A stretch of 64,000 nt of DNA from Agapanthus africanus. Its lineage: Eukaryota > Streptophyta > Magnoliopsida > Asparagales > Amaryllidaceae. Each line of letters opens with the position of its first letter. Within the stretch, counting starts at the first letter, position 1. Where the stretch lies: the NCBI GenBank assembly GCA_030015575.1, contig CM057339.1:699372761-699436760 (forward strand). Reading direction: 5' to 3'. Below the pieces are notes generated by a model. It was not told the DNA's origin. It saw only the letters and a list, made by a program, of their open reading frames with translations, and did not search any database. Positions 47,749-60,400 of this stretch are shown here, piece by piece. A program made the translations under genes and the position numbers.

Positions 47749-48897
47749 ACACATGATTTAATAATCCGCTTAAACATAAGTCGGCTGGTATTATCAAACG
47801 TCCGATTAAAGTACATGTATCAAGTACACACATTTAATCGAACTCCCGTACATATCGTCGTATGTACACTACATCATTTTGCATGAGTGGGAAAAACCTC
47901 TGCGTAAAACTCTAAAAAATCAATCAATATGCTGGCAGTAGGTTAGGATCATATCCGAGATCAATCCTTTCATGGATTAACCTACAAGCACGTCAACGGT
48001 ACTAGCTGTATGTAACAGCTACCCAAGTATTGATCAAAAGAAAGGTCGATAAGCAAGATCATCCGTACGCAATCAGAGCCCATCAATGACATTTACCGTA
48101 TAGTCCGATCTCTTCGTTAGAGAGTGTCGTATATCGGGTCTGGAGGGTGGAAACTGTCAGACCCCCAAAAACTCGATAAGTCGTACTGATGTCAAACTCA
48201 TAACCACTTGAGATACAACTAATAACACTTCTCAGTTTATCTCAACCTCCTAAGCCTAGGACTTCTGGTTATGGTTAATCAAGCACAGCGCGACATCAAC
48301 TCTCTATACAGGGAGAGACGAATCCTTTCGACCGCTCACTACTTCCATGTGCTTCGGGACTGTACCCAACTAAAAGCTGTTTGCATGACTCATTAAAGAC
48401 ATTGTAGGGTAGTAATCAAAGTACAGTAAGCACACTGACACTATGGTGATCTCAGGTCAAAAGACTACCCTATATTCATGTCACTGGAGAAATACTTTCT
48501 AACATTAGGTATAATACAATCTAGGAGTCAGTGAGTCCGTCTAGTGAAACTCATTCTCCAATGAGCACCTGTACAAAATTCTTGATGTCAAACACTAATA
48601 GCCGTGGGACCACCTGTCGCCCTGCCTCGATACTCCTATGACTAGAAACATTTAAGGATGTTCTTATGGATTATCCAGGCCCCACTATTATGATCTCCAT
48701 CATAATCATGGTAATCCATCAAAGATCCTATGGACATTTTGATCATGTATTAGCGATTCGTAATATCAAGTAAAACGTATACACACGAATGTTAAAGACA
48801 AACCAGATAGCATGCTATTATCTCGAGAAAAATTGTTCTATCTATATATGTCCTCCTATAATTATAAAAATTGCCTTGATGGCACCTATATCCAACA
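47004..48897 (-). repeat. 3' LTR of element E
   Basis: Bounded by TGTTGGG (plus, 47004) and CCAACA (48897). The structured LTR module lies at 48143-48316, with CTCTC/GAGAG replacing the CTCCC/GGGAG of B. A (TA)n run lies at 47700-47746. Confidence 0.75.
47700..47746. repeat. (TA)n microsatellite
   Basis: About 23 TA units inside the LTR of E. Confidence 0.95.
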
Positions 48898-48912
48898 ATC
48901 TCTCACTTGCAC

Positions 48913-49432
48913 TTAAGGCCAATTATTACTGTATCACATACCCAACTTCTCTAATAGCAGTTTCGAAAAACGTATTTGAGAAACAACCTCAGTGAGTGGA
49001 TCCGCTACAATGTTTCTAACTTCCTATCTCTTTATCTCAATATCACGGAGATCAACTATCTCCCGAATCGAGTGATACCTTCCTTAGAATTTGTTTGGAT
49101 AGCGATGGGACCAAGTTCAGTAATGAACCTTCTTTATCCAAATAGTTTCTTAGGCTGTATCCCTTCGCTGAGTCATACTCAGCATCCACCGTCATGTCTA
49201 TCTCAGTATCCCTCTTGAAACCTTTTCCAATCTACTACTCCTAAGAAGAGGGTAAACTTATCATCTGCGACAGACACTCTGTCATCCATGTCATGTTGGA
49301 AGCAGAAATCGGTAACCGCCTCCATTTGGAGGCTGCCATTACCCTCCTCCAAGAAAATCCTCATATATTCTTTACTAATATCCTATGTTTCTCCAGAATT
49401 GGATTGATATTTTCTTAGTACAGCAAGTGCAT
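48913..49432 (-). pseudogene. Copia RNase H-region remnant of element E
   Basis: Follows the last 500 bases of pol in A (8065-8620) word for word in places, for example GTGAGTGGATCCGC and GATCAACTATCTCC on the plus strand. Heavily broken. Confidence 0.7.
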
Positions 49433-51598
49433 TGTTGGATATATGTATGCCCTAGAGGCCATTATTTGATATTAGATTCTTGGATATGTATATATATACA
49501 GAGAACTTTCTCGCCCGACATGATAGTATGCTATCTGGTTACTCTTTATCTTAACATGTTCACTTGATTGTGTATGTTGGCTATGATGCCCTTAAGGAAA
49601 TTATCGTAATCACAGTTAAGTGATTATAATGATTGAGGGAGGACCTATACCGGTAGAACAGTCTTACTCGAGATGATAGTATGCTATCTAGTTTGTCTTT
49701 ATCATCACTATTAAATGTTGATAGAGCCCATAGGATTCTATCTTGACTACCAGCATTATGATAGCGATCATATACGTGGGAGCTGGGGGTCTATAAGCAC
49801 AACCTTAAATGTCCCTAGTTGTGGGAGTTTCGAGACTGGGCATCGATACTCCAGAGTAGACAAGTGTATACTGATCGAGACCCCGATGAGGGGCGGTGGC
49901 CAGGTCTCACAAGCCATTGGTGTTAGTTTGTTCACCTAAGTTAGTATACAGGTGCTCATTGGGTTATGAGTACACTGTATGGACTCGCCGGGAACCTGCT
50001 AGTTGGTACTATACCTATTGTCAGATAGCAGTTTCCAGGTGACATCTGTACAGGTTAGTCTGTCGACCTGAGATCGCCATTTGTCTTGTGTGAGATCCCA
50101 CTGTACTTTGATTACTACCCTACCATGGCTCAAAGGAGTCGTGCAAACAGGTTTTAGTTGGGTACAGTCACGAGCCACATGGAGGCAGTGAGTGGATTGT
50201 CGGGGATTCGTCTCTCTCGGTATTGGGGGTTGATGGCACGCAGTGCACGGGTGGCCAACACCAGAAATCCTTGGCCAAGGTAGTCGAGAATTACTAATCT
50301 AGGATTGGTAGTTTCTCATATGGTGATGGGTTTCATATCGACACGAATTATCGCGTTATTTGGGGTCTGACATTATCCACCCCCTAGACTCGATATGCGA
50401 TACTCTTATATGAACAGACCGGACTGTACGGATATTGTCACTGTGAGGATCAGTAGGTGTTTGGATGAGTTTGCTCGTCGGCCTTCCTTTCGCTCAATAC
50501 CTGGGTAGCCGTTACGTACAGCTAATGCCGCTGACGTGCTTGTGGTTAAACCCACTGCCAGCGTATTGACGAGTCTTTAGAGTCCCACACAGAGGGTTTT
50601 CTCGGTTCAGGAGATATGGTGTAGATGACGTATGTTGGTACGTACAGGTGTCCGATTAAATATGTGTACATGCTGCACAGACTTTAATCGGACGTTGATA
50701 ATACTAGCGGCTTAGGATTAAGCCGGATTATTAAATCAGGTTTTGATTTAATAATTTATATATGTATTCTAGTGTTATTGTTCACTATTCATTTTCTCTC
50801 TTGGCTATTCGTATTTTTGTACGAATACACGTATATGTATTTCGATACGTGTACCAGTAAGTATTCCGTATTTTATACGCAATAGCTTCTAGAAGATAAG
50901 CCACCTCATTATTGATTTTCTTTTTAGAAAAACAATTATAGAAATGTGGTGGAGGGTTGAGTTGGCATGAGCATGGGTTTTGGCATGTTGAGAGGCATGG
51001 CTCTCATTTGTTTATTTCAAAAAGAGATGAGATATTTTTTGTTGGATGAGAGAGAGAGTGAGGGGGCAGCCACTTGCTTTTGGATGGCTTGCTCATTTCA
51101 TTTCTTCACTTGCTTGCTTCATCACTCACTCATTCATTCTCACTTGGAGAAAAATTTAGCACATTTCTTTAGTTGCTCATGCCACATGTTTCCTCACCTC
51201 CTTCGTCTTCTTAAGTTGTTCTTTTGAGCATTGTGATGAGAGGAAAATTATAGTGACACATTCCTACAGATCCACTCTCCATTGCGAGCAACCTTGGAGC
51301 ATCGGTTGCCTCGCTTGGCGAGGCTGGAGCTTGCGTCGTTTCCCTCAGGTGGATCAACATAAATGGAGGTAGACCGTCAACCAAATTTGATCAAGGAGCC
51401 TCTAGGAGCTTGGGATGATGGTTCAAGACCGAAGGACACGAATCAACTCGGTATAACCATCTAACTTCTAGTTTTACATATTGCTAGTATAGGGTTTAGG
51501 GTAGATCCAGGCATCGGGTCATGACAGCACCAGTTTAGAAAATTTTTGTTGCGCATTTGCCCACGGTTTGATGGCCGGGGCGCTGCCATTACCCAACA
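49433..51598 (+). repeat. 5' LTR of element F, with a second LTR-like start at 49575
   Basis: It starts TGTTGGATATATGTATGCC at 49433 and ends ACCCAACA at 51598. At 49575 TGTTGGCTATGATGCCC opens a second, diverged version of the same first ~140 bases, so the LTR start is duplicated or one LTR sits inside another. The structured module lies at 50214-50383. Confidence 0.75.
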
Positions 51599-51611
51599 TG
51601 GTATCAGAGCC
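51599..51611 (+). promoter_or_regulatory. Primer binding site of element F
   Basis: TGGTATCAGAGCC directly after the LTR end. Confidence 0.9.
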
Positions 51612-52334
51612 AACTCGTAAACCCCTTACTAGCAGTTTTAGACAATGTTAAAGTATTGAAATCGAAACAACCCCAAAACAGTGCACTGCACATTTCAGTT
51701 TCTGTCGAAATTTCAGAGTCTTCAAAATTTTTTTTAAGCAACTGCAGAAGACTACTTGTATGACCATAAGAGTACACACTAAATAATAACCCATTTCACC
51801 TGTTTTCACCCGAGCACATGCTCAAAATTTCCGAGCCGGCCGGCCTGGGGAGGGAGTTTGGGCTTCGTATTTTGTGTGTGGTCTGGTCTCTGGAATATTG
51901 GTTCAGTGGTATTGCTAGTTTTTCCCATTTTGGATATTATGTTATCTGTTGTTCAGGGGAAATTCGGGGTGTTTCGAAGTCGATAATTTAACACTGTTTA
52001 AATGTTTATCAGTACATACATTACTATCTGCGACCGTGAATGTCATTAGAGCGGTACAACTCGTCTAATTGCTATATGTTCTTTTAGACGAGTTTGCGAA
52101 CGTGACATTCACGTTGATGTTCTGTTTTGTGTTGTGTTGTGGTTGGATCGTAGTGGTGGATAGCTTGGGTGCAATGTTAGCACAGTTTAGTTTCATTTGT
52201 ACATTTGTTATTGCGGGGCGAGCGTCCGACATGTGGACTGTCGTCACTGCCAGTTTGTATATTATTTGTTTGGGGCACGACCGGGTTGAGATCGATGTCA
52301 CCCTTATATATTATTTTCTTTTCTGTACTAGGAT

Positions 52335-52458
52335 TACCCTGCGGTGGAGTGCACGAATAGCCGGATTCTAGAGGGCAACGGGTCCGCATCTCATGGCGTT
52401 GAGACGGAGGGGACCTTACTTTAGAATCGGCGGGCTATTCGCCGCACTCATAGGGGTA
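52335..52458 (+). other. Multi-tier leader hairpin of element F
   Basis: Same plan as in B with different sequence: TACCC with GGGTA; AGTGC with GCACT; CGAATAGC (52354-52361) with GCTATTCG (52434-52441); GATTCTA(G)AG with CTTTAGAATC; GGTCC with GGACC; TCTCA with TGAGA. The core between the third-tier ends is again exactly 88 nt. Confidence 0.85.
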
Positions 52459-52482
52459 TAGGTTGACCCACGGAGAGGTGCC

Positions 52483-52569
52483 CAAGTTACCAGATTCCGT
52501 GATGTGTCGGGTGGCCCACTCACATTGTTAAAGGGGGTTGCCTCACTTTTGGTTTTGGCGGGTAATTTG
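52483..52569 (+). other. Second, diverged hairpin copy in the leader of F
   Basis: 87 nt. CAAGTTACC pairs with GGGTAATTTG (one G-U type pair), and GTGA with TCAC further in. The following GCCGC and AAGTCTAGG words echo those after the first hairpin, so it reads as an old tandem duplicate. Confidence 0.5.
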
Positions 52570-52674
52570 CCGCGCTTGTAGAAGTCTAGGTTTTATTGCA
52601 CAGGCTATACACACGACAGGGGAACGTAGGGTCTCACTTACGGCTCAAGTGAAACCTGGGGCTCCAGGATTATC

Positions 52675-54868
52675 TGTTAGTTATGTATATGCCCTAGAGG
52701 CCATTGTTGTACATATGATGTATATTATAATGGATGCTTGGATATATATAAAGATGACTTTCTTGCTCGTCATGATAGTATGCTATTTGGTTTCACTTTA
52801 TCTTAACATGTTGACTTGTATTGGTTTACTGTTTTTCATTCACATGTTGATAAAGCCCTTAGGATCTGTACTCGACTACTGGGACTATGATGAGATCATA
52901 CTAGTGGGGCCACGGTAGTCGATGAGTACATCCTATAACTGTTCCTAGTCGAGGGTATATCGAGACAGGGCATTGATACACAAGAGTAGACTAGCGTATA
53001 CGCATCTTGACCCATATGATGGGCGATGGATGATCCCATATCCATCGGTGTCTGACATCAGAGATGGTGTACGGGTGCTCAGTGGAGACTGGGTACACTG
53101 GACGGACTCGCCGAGAACTCCCAGATGGTGATATACCACACGTCAGATGGCAGTTCTCCGATGACACTGGTACAGGGTAGTCTGTAGACCCGAGATCGTC
53201 ATGGAGTCTTGTGTGATTCCCACTGTGCTTTGATGTCCACCTTACCACGTCCAAGAGGGCGTGTAAAACGGTGGATTTTGGGTACAGTCCCGAATCACAT
53301 GGAGGCAATGAGCGATAGGAGGGGATTCGTTTCTCCCGGTATAGGGAGTTGATGTTGCGCTGTGTTCGATTGGCTATAACTGGAAGTCCCTGGCCAGGGA
53401 TGATATAGAGATTTACTGGTAAGTGTTACTAGTAGTTTCACGACCCGTTATGAGCCACACATCGACACGACTTATCGGTTACTGGGGTCTGACGTATACC
53501 ACCCCTAGACTTGATATGCGACATATCAGACGAACAGACCGGACTGTACGGGAGTACTGTTACTGATCGGATTCACAGGAGAACGCACAGGCTAGCTTGT
53601 TGATCTTCTGATCGCTCAATACCTGGGTGGCTGTTACGTTTAGCTGACCGCTTGCAGCTTGTGGGTGTTTGATATGATCATCACCTGCTACCGGCGTATT
53701 GACGATTCTTTAGAGTCCTACACAGAGGTTTCTTGGCTCAGGCAAAACGGAGTAGAGGCACATATGTGATATGTGCAGGACCGAGAATAATGCGATATGA
53801 GATACCGTATTATATTCTCACGACATTTAGATATGAACCGGGTCATCGGATCAAGTGTTGATTCGATGAATCGGTACATGATATATTAGTCGGTAATATT
53901 CGATATAGCCGGATCGTCGGATCAAGTGTTGATTCGATGATTTAATGTAAAATAATATATATGATATATTGTATTACATTATCTAATATTGGCTCGCTTT
54001 ATTTTTTCATTTTCTCACTAGATGATACATTGATATATATGCGATATATGTTAATTGTATTATTTTCTTTTGTTGCAAATATATAATATATATATGATAT
54101 ATATTATTCTGACATGATATGATTTATTGTTAAACATGTTTAAGGATGATTTAATGAGGTTAGGGTTTGATTAAGGTTAGTTGCTTCATGCACCTTCTAG
54201 AAGCAATTTCTTTTGTCATAGTTAAGATATTTGTTAATGACACATTTCTAAACCTAACCAAACCCTAACTCTAGTTGTTTCTCTACACATTATTAGCCAC
54301 TCATCCTTGACCATGGTTTACATATCAATCATATAGCTTTATTTTCTATTCATCACAAAAGGATAGTTATCATTATCATTTTCCATTATCATCTTCTTCT
54401 CTCTTGAAAAAGCTCACTAGAAATTCTTTATGTGATGAATAAATATGAGAAAATGATTTAAAAAGAAAGCAAAAATACTACACTCTCATCCTCATCTCAT
54501 CTAGCCCATGAGATTAGTGTGTTCATCTCTTTAGAGTGAGAAAGCTTGAGTCTTTGCAACTTCGACGTAGATCATCGGAGATTTGGAACACTTCAAGCAA
54601 GCATGGATCGTTCGAGTCGTGGAGCCTCTCTTGAGTCCGGGAGATCGTGGATCGCGGCGAAGGGACTTCTACTCGGAGCTTGTGAAGCGAAGGAGCGGAC
54701 TACAAAGGTTGTAATCCCTCACACTTTGATAAAAAGTTGTTATCTTGCATGCTTAACCCTAATAATCTAGCAAAGATCCTGTCTTTGGGTTGTTCGGCAC
54801 GTCTAAATTTTTATCCGGGCATGTTTGATACCTTATGAACCTTCACAAGAGTGCCTAGGAACCCTACA
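52675..54868 (+). repeat. 5' LTR of element D
   Basis: 2194 bp from TGTTAGTTATGTATATG to AACCCTACA. The structured module lies at 53333-53505. Confidence 0.95.
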
Positions 54869-54869
54869 G

Positions 54870-54882
54870 TGGTATCAGAGCC
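54870..54882 (+). promoter_or_regulatory. Primer binding site of element D
   Basis: TGGTATCAGAGCC, one base after the LTR end. Confidence 0.92.
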
Positions 54883-55067
54883 TAGCTAGAGCATTAGGCG
54901 ATGTGTTTACGAAGTTAAAACTCCGATCGAACCCGTACGGACAAAATTTAACCCCTCTCTGGAAATTTTTCAAAATTTGGGATTTTTTTGAATTAAAAAT
55001 ATGTAAAAAAATCAGCAGGGAATTATAAGAATTACCATGAAATACGGGCCCCCAACTCCACCAAAAC

Positions 55068-55114
55068 GCGGCGGAACCGCGGCGGAAACATGCTTCCCGC
55101 GGCGGTTCCGCGGC
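55068..55114 (+). other. GC-rich hairpin after the primer site, element D
   Basis: GCGGCGGAACCGCGGC and its partner CGCGGCGGTTCCGCGGC flank a short loop with ACATGC. The arm words equal those of A; the loop does not. Confidence 0.7.
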
Positions 55115-56054
55115 CGTTTTGTGGAATTGTGACACGTGGCTTCATGGTATTTTCTGTAGTTGCTTGTAGATGCTTCTGGGTATTTTTAAACTGTTTTAAG
55201 TGTTAAGACTTCTGGGGTTTGTTTTATAATAGTAGATTCGATCGGAAATTTTAAATTCGTATTTCTTTCCGGATATTTAGAAACTGTTAAACTAGTTGAA
55301 CGGATATCATTAACCCACTTTTTCCCGGCACGTAAAACTTTCAAGTGTTCAATTTTTATCGGGTTTAAATATTTTGGAAAAATTGTACAAGTTAAGCGGT
55401 GGACCCTCTAGAAGACAACAAACCTTAACTCGATTATGTGACCGTCTTGAACTGCCTTTTGAACCTTCGGGTTTGGGGCAGTACGGCGTGCCACATGTGA
55501 GGCGTTGGCTTGACCCTTCTACGGCTGGATCACTGGTACTTTGACATATTCTGGGATTATTTGAACTCCGCTCAAGAGTTGAGCACTTTAGGAAATTTCG
55601 GGTATTTGATTATCTGTTCGGAAAGTTTAATACTGTCTATTTATCTGGAATGTGATACAATATGTGGAATTCATAGAGTTAGGCATGAAATGCGAAGTAT
55701 GTGATATTTCGGATTTACGATGTCTAAAGTGATTGTGGATTCCAAATATTATAGTTTTACACTTTCTTTTCTGTGACCGTAAGTGTAATATGTGAAATCG
55801 CTGGTTTCGTTGCTATATGTCAACGACAATTGGGATGCGCATATTTACTTACGTTGATGATATGAGATATTATGTGTTGCTGTGATATGTTATATTGGAT
55901 CGTCGCGTTCTGAATAGCCGGGGTTTTATGTGAGATGAGGGTTTTTATTTTCATTCATGTAAAATTCATTTGTAATGTAATATTCTTTTATTTGGGGCAC
56001 TTCCAGGTTGAGGTTGATGTCACCAGTGTATATTATTTCCTTTTCCGCATTAGG

Positions 56055-56181
56055 TAGACCCAAGGAAGGGAGCACAAGTAACCGGGTTCTAGGGTCCAGT
56101 GGGAGGCCATCTCGAGGAGTCGAGACCGGGTCTCCTAACCCTAGAATTGGCAGTGTTACTTGCCGCTCTCGTAGGGGTCTT
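56055..56181 (+). other. Multi-tier leader hairpin of element D
   Basis: Core 56075-56162, 88 nt. It is like the hairpin of B, but the third tier reads GGAGGCC, which keeps a G-U pair with GGTCTCC. Confidence 0.82.
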
Positions 56182-56500
56182 GGGATGTGGGTTTGGCTAT
56201 TCGTCGCGACCGTGGAATCCGTGTTTTATACAGGCTCGTATTGAAAACACGGACGTCCTAGTATATCCAATATTTCATATATGTTCTTCTGCTGCAATGT
56301 TCTGTGATGAGATCATATTACTGCCTGAGACGAATGCTTATACTATATATATATGCTGATATATAAATATTACTGCTTTCGTTTCTTCTGTGATGCTTAG
56401 GAAGCATAAGCTGATGAGATTTTATTAATGAGATTAATAAAAAGAAAAGAAACCTAAAGATGTTGTAGAATCAAAACATTATAAAAAGGGTAGCTACAGT

Positions 56501-56747
56501 TTTGCTTTGCACAGTGATATATATGATATATCCTGCACCTTATTCGATGGGGAAAGAGCCGACGATCCCTTCACCGGGAGTGACCTCTTTAGCGAAACTG
56601 GCAGATGCTACAAAACTCGGTTTGTCTTTTGATTGCTTTTAGAGTTTTGCTTTGCACAGCGGTATATATGATATATCCTGCACCTTATTCGATGAGGAAA
56701 GGGCCGACGATCCCTTCACCGGGAGTGACCCCTTTAGCGAAACAATA
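56501..56747 (+). repeat. 143-bp tandem duplication in the leader of D
   Basis: TTTGCTTTGCACAG starts at 56501 and again at 56644. The repeated part includes GATCCCTTCACCGGGAGTGA. A (12100-12370) and B (34095-34345) have the equivalent duplication, so it predates their spread. Confidence 0.8.
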
Positions 56748-56875
56748 AAAGCCTCAAAAACACACCTTTTCAAAAACACTCGATTCTACGACGATATCAA
56801 GTTCATTACCCTCGGGGTTTTCTGAAAAACCTGCATAGCCCTCCGTCATTTCAGATAGAGACTAGTTAGTATTCG

Positions 56876-57085
56876 TGCTGCGTTTGTTGACCTTAGCCAA
56901 GGCGTGGTGTACGGTAGCTAATTAGTATTTATCTGTTAAAACATGAGATGTGATTGAGTTAGGGTAGTCGTGCGACTTTGTTGACCTTAGCCAAGGGTCT
57001 TACGGGTGGATTTAATTCAATCAGGAAATGACGGGTTGAACTTGACTAGCGCTTATGATTTGTTGACCTTAGCCAAGGTCATAAG
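56876..57085 (+). other. Three leader hairpins of element D
   Basis: 56876-56909, 56969-57005 and 57052-57085. The third is CTTATGA, a 20-nt enclosed word ending CCTTAGCCAAGG, then TCATAAG. The enclosed word is repeated in all three. Confidence 0.75.
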
Positions 57086-57496
57086 TTGCTAGGGGTAAAA
57101 GCATTATCGGGAATTTCAAGTGTTGAAATTTGCAATGAGATTGCATACCTCCTATGAGATAGTTGGATCCCGATACCCACTGCGAGTAAGAGTTACTCTT
57201 GGGAGAGTTTTACACAGGACAATTAGTCGATCAAGTAGGTGTCTAGAAAAGTGTTAACGAGGTTACGCCTCTGGGAAAACGAGGTTTACTTTAATTAGGT
57301 CCGTGCGAAAGCACGGGGAATCTCCCTCAAAGTACCGACACTGATCTGGCTGAAAGATTGACGAAACTGTAGGGTGTAATTAATCCCGGCTAATCTTACC
57401 TTTTATGGTTTGAAGGTAGATTTGATAAAAACAGTGGGAGACATCCTGATTAGATAAGATAATAACCAATCTAATCTTGCAAGAGCATACGCTAAA

Positions 57497-60400
57497 GTGT
57501 TTTCTTCTCTCTCTCTCCAGGTAGCGACCATGTCAGGCCATAATCAAGATAATAATATGGATGTATTGACTGAACCCGCTTATTATACTGAGCAGGGGAA
57601 CGTTGGACCCGTTCTTTCTTATAAGAGTTATAAGACTGAACAGGGAATAGAAGAATATCTAGATTCTCAAGCCGCCCATAAGAACATGCATGTTGATGCA
57701 TCTTCTTCAGGTGTGTTAGTTATTGAGAACTGTTTTTCAGTTCATCCTACGTCCTGGGTATTAGATACCGGATCAGGATCCCACATATGTAAATTGTTAC
57801 ATGGGCTGAGGAAAGGTAGAGAACTGGGAAAAGGTGATCATTCCGTTCAAGTAGGGAATGGTGCAAGTATTGCAGCCAAAGCAGTTGGCGAATATCACCT
57901 AGTATTACCAAGTCGTAATATACTGATTCTAAATGAGTGCTATTATATACCGAACATGATGTGCAACATTATATCAGTTTCTTTATTAAGTAAAGAAGGA
58001 TATAATTTTGTAGTACAGGATAATGCTATGAACATATTCCTAGATCAAAAGTTGATTGCATCAGGCTCGTTACATAATGGCATATTCATTCTAAATCAGA
58101 ATACAGTCCTCAATATACAAAACACACACAAGAGGAAAAGTTCAGAAATGAACGAATCCTTCTTGTGGCATTGTAGACTTGGTCATATCAATACGACATG
58201 ACTGGCTAAGTTACATAAAGATGGTTATTTGAATCCGTTCGAATTATCATCTTATGATACTTGCCATTCATGTCTCAAAGGAAAAATGACCAAAGCTCCG
58301 TTTAGTGGACACGGAGAAAGAGTTACTGAACTCTTAGGACCGGTACATAGTGATGTATGCGGTCCCATGTCTACGCATGCCAGGAACGGTTCTTCCTACT
58401 TCATTACATTCACTGACGATCTCTCAAGATTCGGATATGTGTTCCTGATGAAACACAAGTCTGAAGCTTTTGAGAAATTCAGAGAATATAAGCACGAAGT
58501 AGAGAACCAAACAGGCAAAAGTATTAAGATTCTTCGATCTGATCGAGGAGGTGAATACTTAAGCAATGAGTTCCTAGATTATCTAAAAGAGAACGGGATT
58601 CTCTCTCAGCTTACTCCTCCTTATACACCACAGCACAACGGTGTATCTGAGAGGAGGAATCGCACCCTATTAGATATGGTGCGCTCGATGATGAGTACAG
58701 CTGAGTTACCTATTTCCTTTTGGGGGTATGCGCTGGAGACAGCCATATACCTATTGAATAGTGTTCCAACTAAATCAGTGCCTACCACTCCATATGAGAT
58801 ATGGAATGGGAAGAGACCATCTCTTAAAAGAGTTAAGATATGGGGTTGTACGGCCTATGTTAAAAAGCAAAATCCAGACAAACTCGAGGCACGATCAGTT
58901 CTTTGTAAGTTTGTAGGATATCCAAGCAATTCGTATGGATATCTATTCTACCACGTTGAACAACAAAAGGTGTTTGTTGCTCAACATGCCACCTTTTCAG
59001 AAAAGGAATTTCTTGCAAAAGAAATTAGTGGCGATGAGGTAGAGCTGGAAGAGGTTCCAGCAACACAAACTACAACTGAAGATTTAGTAGAACCAGAGGA
59101 TTCAGTAGTACCCGACGAACCCCAGCCTCTCCGCCGATCTAGTAGGGTTTCTCGCCCACCTGAGAGATACTACGGTTTTCTCATTGATGGTGGAAGCGAG
59201 GATTGCATCATGGAAGATGATGACCCGACTAGTTTTGAGCAGGCCATCACGAGTGGTGACTCTGTGAAATGGCTGGATGCAATGCGATCTGAGATGGAAT
59301 CCATGTACACCAATAAAGTATGGATTTTGGAAAATGCTCCTGAAGGGATAAAACCCATTGGGAGCAAGTGGATTTTTAAAAAGAAATTTGGTGTAGATGG
59401 AAAAGTTGAGACTTTCAAAGCTAGACTTGTAGCAAAGGGTTTTCGTCAACGACCAGGTATGGATTATGACGAAACCTTTTCTCCAGTGGCTATGCTTAAG
59501 TCCATCCGGATCTTACTTGCCATTGCTGCATACCATGACTACGAAATCTGGCAAATGGATGTTAAGACCGCCTTTCTAAACGGTGATTTAGAAGAGTGCG
59601 TGTACATGACTCAGCCAGAGGGCTTCATAGATAGTGGGAGCAGCGGAAAGGTATGCAAGCTGCTTAAATCCATTTATGGGTTAAAGCAAGCATTGCGGAG
59701 TTGGAACATCTGTTTTGATGTTGTATTCAAAGAGTTTGACTTCATCAAAAATATAGATGAACCTTGTATCTATAAGAAGGTAGCAGAGGGTAAGGTTGTC
59801 TTCCTCGTATTGTACGTGGATGACATACTCTTGATAGGAAATGATATTCCTATGCTGCAATCAGTCAAGCTCTTCTTATCACAGAGATTCTCAATGAAAG
59901 ATCTAGGTGATGCCTCCTGCATATTGGGAATCATGATCTATAGAGATAGATCTAAACGGATACTGGGATTGTCCCAATCCAGGTACATTGACACCATACT
60001 AAAGAGGTTTAGTATGGAAGAATCCAAGCGTGGGAACCAACCCACGATCTCTGGACTCACTCTCTCCAAAAAGATATCTCCCAAGACTGATTTGGAGAGA
60101 GCTCGCATGTAAGGAATACCCTATGCTTCGGCAGTAGGCTCTATCATGTATGCGATGCTATGTACCAGCCCCGATGTAGCATACTCACTAAGTGTAGTGA
60201 GTCGGTATCAAGCAGATCCTGGAGAGAGTCACTGGACAGCTGTGAAGAACATTCTCAAGTAGTTACGAAGGACTAAGGAGATGTTCTTGGTGTATGGTAA
60301 CGGAGAACTCCAGGTGGAGTCCTTTACCGATTCCAGCTTCCAAAGTGATAAGGACGACTCTAAGTCGCACTCGGTATTTGTCTTTACCCTCAATGGAGGG

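Larger units (their letters stand above)
47004..49432 (-). mobile_element. Element E: old copia-type element, 3' part, cut by element F
   Basis: Minus strand: RNase H-side pol remnant 48913-49432, polypurine tract 48898-48912, LTR 48897 down to 47004 (1894 bp, TGTTGGATATAGG to ATTCCCAACA). The words match elements A and F in order but are much diverged, so E is the oldest of this superfamily here. F begins at 49433; the rest of E, if present, would lie beyond F and outside the window. Confidence 0.75.
51612..52674 (+). other. Leader of element F, first part
   Basis: Non-coding. A GC-rich palindromic patch (CCGAGCCGGCCGGCC, 51831-51845) stands where A, B and D have the GC-rich hairpin. The multi-tier hairpin lies at 52335-52458, and a weaker, diverged copy at 52483-52569. 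D inserted at 52675. Confidence 0.7.
54883..57496 (+). other. Long non-coding leader of element D
   Basis: GC-rich hairpin 55068-55114, conserved block around 55400-55530, multi-tier hairpin 56055-56181, 143-bp tandem duplication 56501-56747, three hairpins 56876-57085, pyrimidine-rich tract before pol. No gag frame. Confidence 0.8.
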
